A stretch of 8,241 nt of DNA, from positions 1 to 8,241 of the forward strand of contig DAOOIT010000124.1 of assembly GCA_035384565.1 (NCBI GenBank). Reading direction: 5' to 3'. The notes beneath the pieces are model-generated. The model ran no database searches, was not told the origin of the DNA, and saw only the letters and a program-made list of their open reading frames with translations. Source of the stretch: Planctomycetota bacterium. Its GTDB lineage: Bacteria > Planctomycetota > PUPC01 > DSUN01. The position numbers were made by a program, and so were the translations under genes. Positions 6,748 to 8,241 of this stretch are shown one piece after another. Each line of letters opens with the position of its first letter. The first letter of the stretch is position 1.

Positions 6748-7563
6748 TCACAGGCCCCCGAGGAGGCCGCGGATGTACGCCACATCGTCGCGGGTGAGCG
6801 CGCGAAGCTGCTCCAGGGAGACGTTCTCGTACTCGCTGTGGAAAGTGAGCGGGCCATCGTAGGCCGCGTCGCGCAGTGCGCGCAGGGTCTCATCCCAGTT
6901 CACCAGCCCCTCGCGCAAAGGAACCAGCTCGCGCCGCCACACGGGTTGCCCGTCCTTCTCCCTGCGCACGTGCAGCATGGCCTTGACCGCGACGAGGCAC
7001 AGATGTTCGCGCGCAATATCCACCGCCATGCGGATCGGTTCGCCATTGATGCTCAGGTGGCCGGGGTCCAGGTAAACGCCCACGTAGCGCGGGTCGAAGC
7101 CTTTGACGAGGTGCATGGCGGCCGAGGCGTTGAGGCCGAAGAAGGCATCGCTGTGGGTGTGCACGGCCACACGCACGCCATGCTTCTCCGCCAGCCGCTG
7201 GAAGCCTTCCAGGGCATGCCGAATGCTATCCACCTGTGCCCAGTAGCCGGGCTTCTGGTAGAGCCAATAGCCGAGCTTGATCTCGTGAATGCCTGCTTCG
7301 CCGCACGCCGCGAGCATCACTTCCGCCAGCGGAGGCGTCGGGTCGGTGAAGTCCCCAGGCGTCGTCACCATCGGCACGCTCAGCCCCATGTCCGCCCAGA
7401 CCGCCAGCGCGCGAGGCAGTTCGGAGGCCACGTTGTCCGGGTTCACGCAATACCCGGGCCGTACGGCCAGGTCGAGGCCCTCGAGACCCATGCCCATCAC
7501 TTCGCGCCCGGTGGCCTCCACGTCCATGCCCTTGAGGGACTTGGTGAAGAAGATCAGTTCCAT
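6748..7563 (-). CDS. Sugar phosphate isomerase/epimerase-like TIM-barrel protein
   Basis: A 271-residue cytoplasmic protein of the xylose-isomerase-like (AP endonuclease 2) TIM-barrel family, at the usual length. Strand and metal-site motifs appear in order: GLEGLDLAVRPGYCVNP (26-42), EIKLGYW (94-100), VRVAVHTHS (130-138) with H135 and H137, VGVYLDPGHLS (161-171) with D166 and H169, LVAVKAMLH (190-198) and LTFHSEYE (239-246) with E244. D166, H169 and E244 are good candidates for the divalent-metal ligands. Such proteins act on ketoses, inositols or related sugars, and many in PVC bacteria remain unassigned. Start: ATG 7563 with GAGAG (7574-7570) 6 bases upstream. It sits about 100 bp downstream of rnpB with no visible promoter of its own, and it leads the two-gene operon with the permease. 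Confidence 0.88.
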   Translation of the reverse strand: MELIFFTKSLKGMDVEATGREVMGMGLEGLDLAVRPGYCVNPDNVASELPRALAVWADMGLSVPMVTTPGDFTDPTPPLAEVMLAACGEAGIHEIKLGYWLYQKPGYWAQVDSIRHALEGFQRLAEKHGVRVAVHTHSDAFFGLNASAAMHLVKGFDPRYVGVYLDPGHLSINGEPIRMAVDIAREHLCLVAVKAMLHVRREKDGQPVWRRELVPLREGLVNWDETLRALRDAAYDGPLTFHSEYENVSLEQLRALTRDDVAYIRGLLGGL

Positions 7564-7667
7564 GAGAAGCTCTCAGAAGGTGTGCCGGCGACACAACCGA
7601 AAGGACACGAAAGAGCGGAGCAGGCAAGACGACCGCGAGTCATGCGACTCTACGGGCATGAGAAGAA

Positions 7668-8071
7668 GGAGCAGAGCCGATCGTAAGCCGAGTTCTGTTG
7701 CCCTCCGCCCCCGTTCGGCGACGGAGAGCCGCGACCATCCCTCTGGGGCCGATGTTGCCACCGGCCTCGTGCTGCCTACCCGGGAGTCGTAGCGAGGCGG
7801 GCCACCTCTGCTCCCTGTTTGGCATTGCTCCACGCGGGGCTTGCCAAGCCGGCGTGTCGCCACGCCGCTGGTGCGCTCTTACCGCACCTTTTCACCCTTG
7901 CCCTTTTCCGCCTTCGCCGAGGCGACGGCGGACAGTTGGCGGTGTGTTTTCTGTTGCGCTGTCCCTGGCCTCACGGCCGGTGGGCGTTACCCATCGCGCT
8001 GCCCTGCGGAGCTCGGACTTTCCTCGGCCTGCGACGAAGCGCAAGCCGCGGCCGCGTCCTCGACTCTGCCC
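7668..8071 (-). ncRNA. rnpB: RNase P RNA (bacterial type A)
   Basis: The catalytic RNA of ribonuclease P, which trims tRNA 5' leaders. It is about 404 nt, a normal length for type A. Conserved blocks on the minus strand, in order: GAGGAAAGTCC (8025-8015), ACAGAAA (7954-7948), GGTAAGAGCGCACC (7883-7870) and ACAGAACTCGGCTTACGA (7698-7681). Ends are set by helix P1: GCAGAGTCGA near the 5' end (8069-8060) pairs with TCGGCTCTGC near the 3' end (7680-7671), 10 bp with one U-G, extended by two more pairs. P3 is a clean hairpin (8047-8026, 8-bp stem), and a GGCC-GUGA-GGCC stem with a GNRA loop (7978-7967) fits P9. The P4 core shows CCGAG with CUCGG. No T-rich terminator follows. Confidence 0.96.
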
Positions 8072-8078
8072 TGGCGTG

Positions 8079-8107
8079 ATCATAGCCTGTGGCGCAGGAG
8101 AAGTCAA
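8079..8107 (-). promoter_or_regulatory. Strong sigma70-type promoter of rnpB
   Basis: TTGACT (8107-8102) and TATGAT (8084-8079) on the minus strand are 17 bp apart, each 5/6 to consensus. Transcription would start 7-8 bases later at about 8071, which coincides with the first base of helix P1 of RNase P RNA. The -35 box contains the TGA stop codon of the nicotinamidase-like gene. Confidence 0.85.
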
Positions 8108-8241
8108 CCAAGGACACTATCGGTTTGCACAAAGCGTGCGCCGGCCCTTTGCATCTCCTCGAGCGCCGCGGCCGTGGCCCCAGGCTCGATGCCTCGGATC
8201 GCGTCGGTCACCACATTTACCTGGTAGCCGTTCGCCCGCAG
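8104..8241 (-). CDS. Isochorismatase-fold hydrolase, probably nicotinamidase (C-terminal part only)
   Basis: The last 45 residues of a gene that continues beyond the right edge. The segment GYQVNVVTDAIRGIEP followed by ATAAALEEMQRAGARFV and TDSVL at the end is the typical C-terminus of nicotinamidase/isochorismatase family proteins (strand with VxDAxRG, then helix ALxEMxxAGxRxV). Nicotinamidase turns nicotinamide into nicotinate and ammonia in NAD salvage. The catalytic Asp, Lys and Cys lie upstream of this fragment, outside the window, so enzyme type cannot be confirmed. The stop codon TGA lies at 8106-8104 inside the rnpB -35 box. Confidence 0.8.
   Translation of the reverse strand: MRANGYQVNVVTDAIRGIEPGATAAALEEMQRAGARFVQTDSVLG

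Noticed and set aside
7597..7616. Short direct repeat (CGAAAG twice, in CGAAAGGACACGAAAGAG)
   Set aside because: Two short copies only; it resembles common low-complexity 'cacgaaag' sequence and is too short to call an element.
6286..7686. 466-codon plus-strand frame over the isomerase and permease genes
   Set aside because: It runs antisense through two well-supported genes and into rnpB; H-, R- and A-rich shadow translation.
7841..8227. Plus-strand frame over rnpB
   Set aside because: It is antisense to RNase P RNA with all core blocks conserved; no coding evidence.

Overview
This is a GC-rich window of about 8.2 kb from a bacterial chromosome. It fits a Planctomycetota-like member of the PVC group best. 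The lineage call is inference. It rests on three things: a secreted PQQ-type propeller that opens with NWPGFRGP right after its signal peptide, an SGNH-like secreted protein with an acidic/basic 'RRGETLSAEDQAYLDKA' segment, and a stand-alone HNH nuclease starting SSVLVLNKLYLPIHV. All three styles are common in that group. High GC makes long antisense open frames frequent here, and none of them is convincing as a gene.

Layout from left to right. Positions 1-397 hold no gene I can support. They do contain a striking, nearly symmetric inverted pair of hairpin-rich repeats (97-278), followed by the ribosome binding site of the first gene. At 398-1564 (+) is a secreted SGNH/GDSL-like hydrolase. 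A convergent gap of 116 bp with hairpins separates it from a minus-strand block. Read in the direction of transcription, that block's lower part is an HNH endonuclease (5643 to 5011), a doubtful short frame or gene remnant ending at 4826, a secreted two-lobed pectate-lyase-superfamily beta-helix protein (4829 to 2931) and a secreted PQQ-like beta-propeller protein (2928 to 1681). The last two are only 2 bp apart and should be co-transcribed. The HNH gene has its own good sigma70-type promoter with an extended -10.

Further right, also on the minus strand, are a TIM-barrel sugar phosphate isomerase/epimerase-like protein (7563 to 6748) and an AEC-family permease (6741 to 5782), 6 bp apart. Upstream of them lies the RNase P RNA gene rnpB (about 8071 to 7668), with a near-ideal promoter. 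The window ends inside the C-terminus of an isochorismatase-fold, probably nicotinamidase, gene. Its stop codon lies inside the rnpB -35 box.

How the parts work together: rnpB, the nicotinamidase-like hydrolase and the HNH protein are housekeeping or stand-alone genes. The beta-helix/propeller pair, and the nearby SGNH protein, look like exported proteins of carbohydrate or cell-surface metabolism. The isomerase/permease pair suggests import or export of a small carboxylate or sugar-derived compound, but the substrate cannot be read from sequence. I see no CRISPR array, transposase, tRNA or recognisable defence cassette. The most unusual items are the inverted repeat at 97-278, the overlap of the rnpB promoter with the upstream stop codon, and the uncertain short frame before the beta-helix gene.
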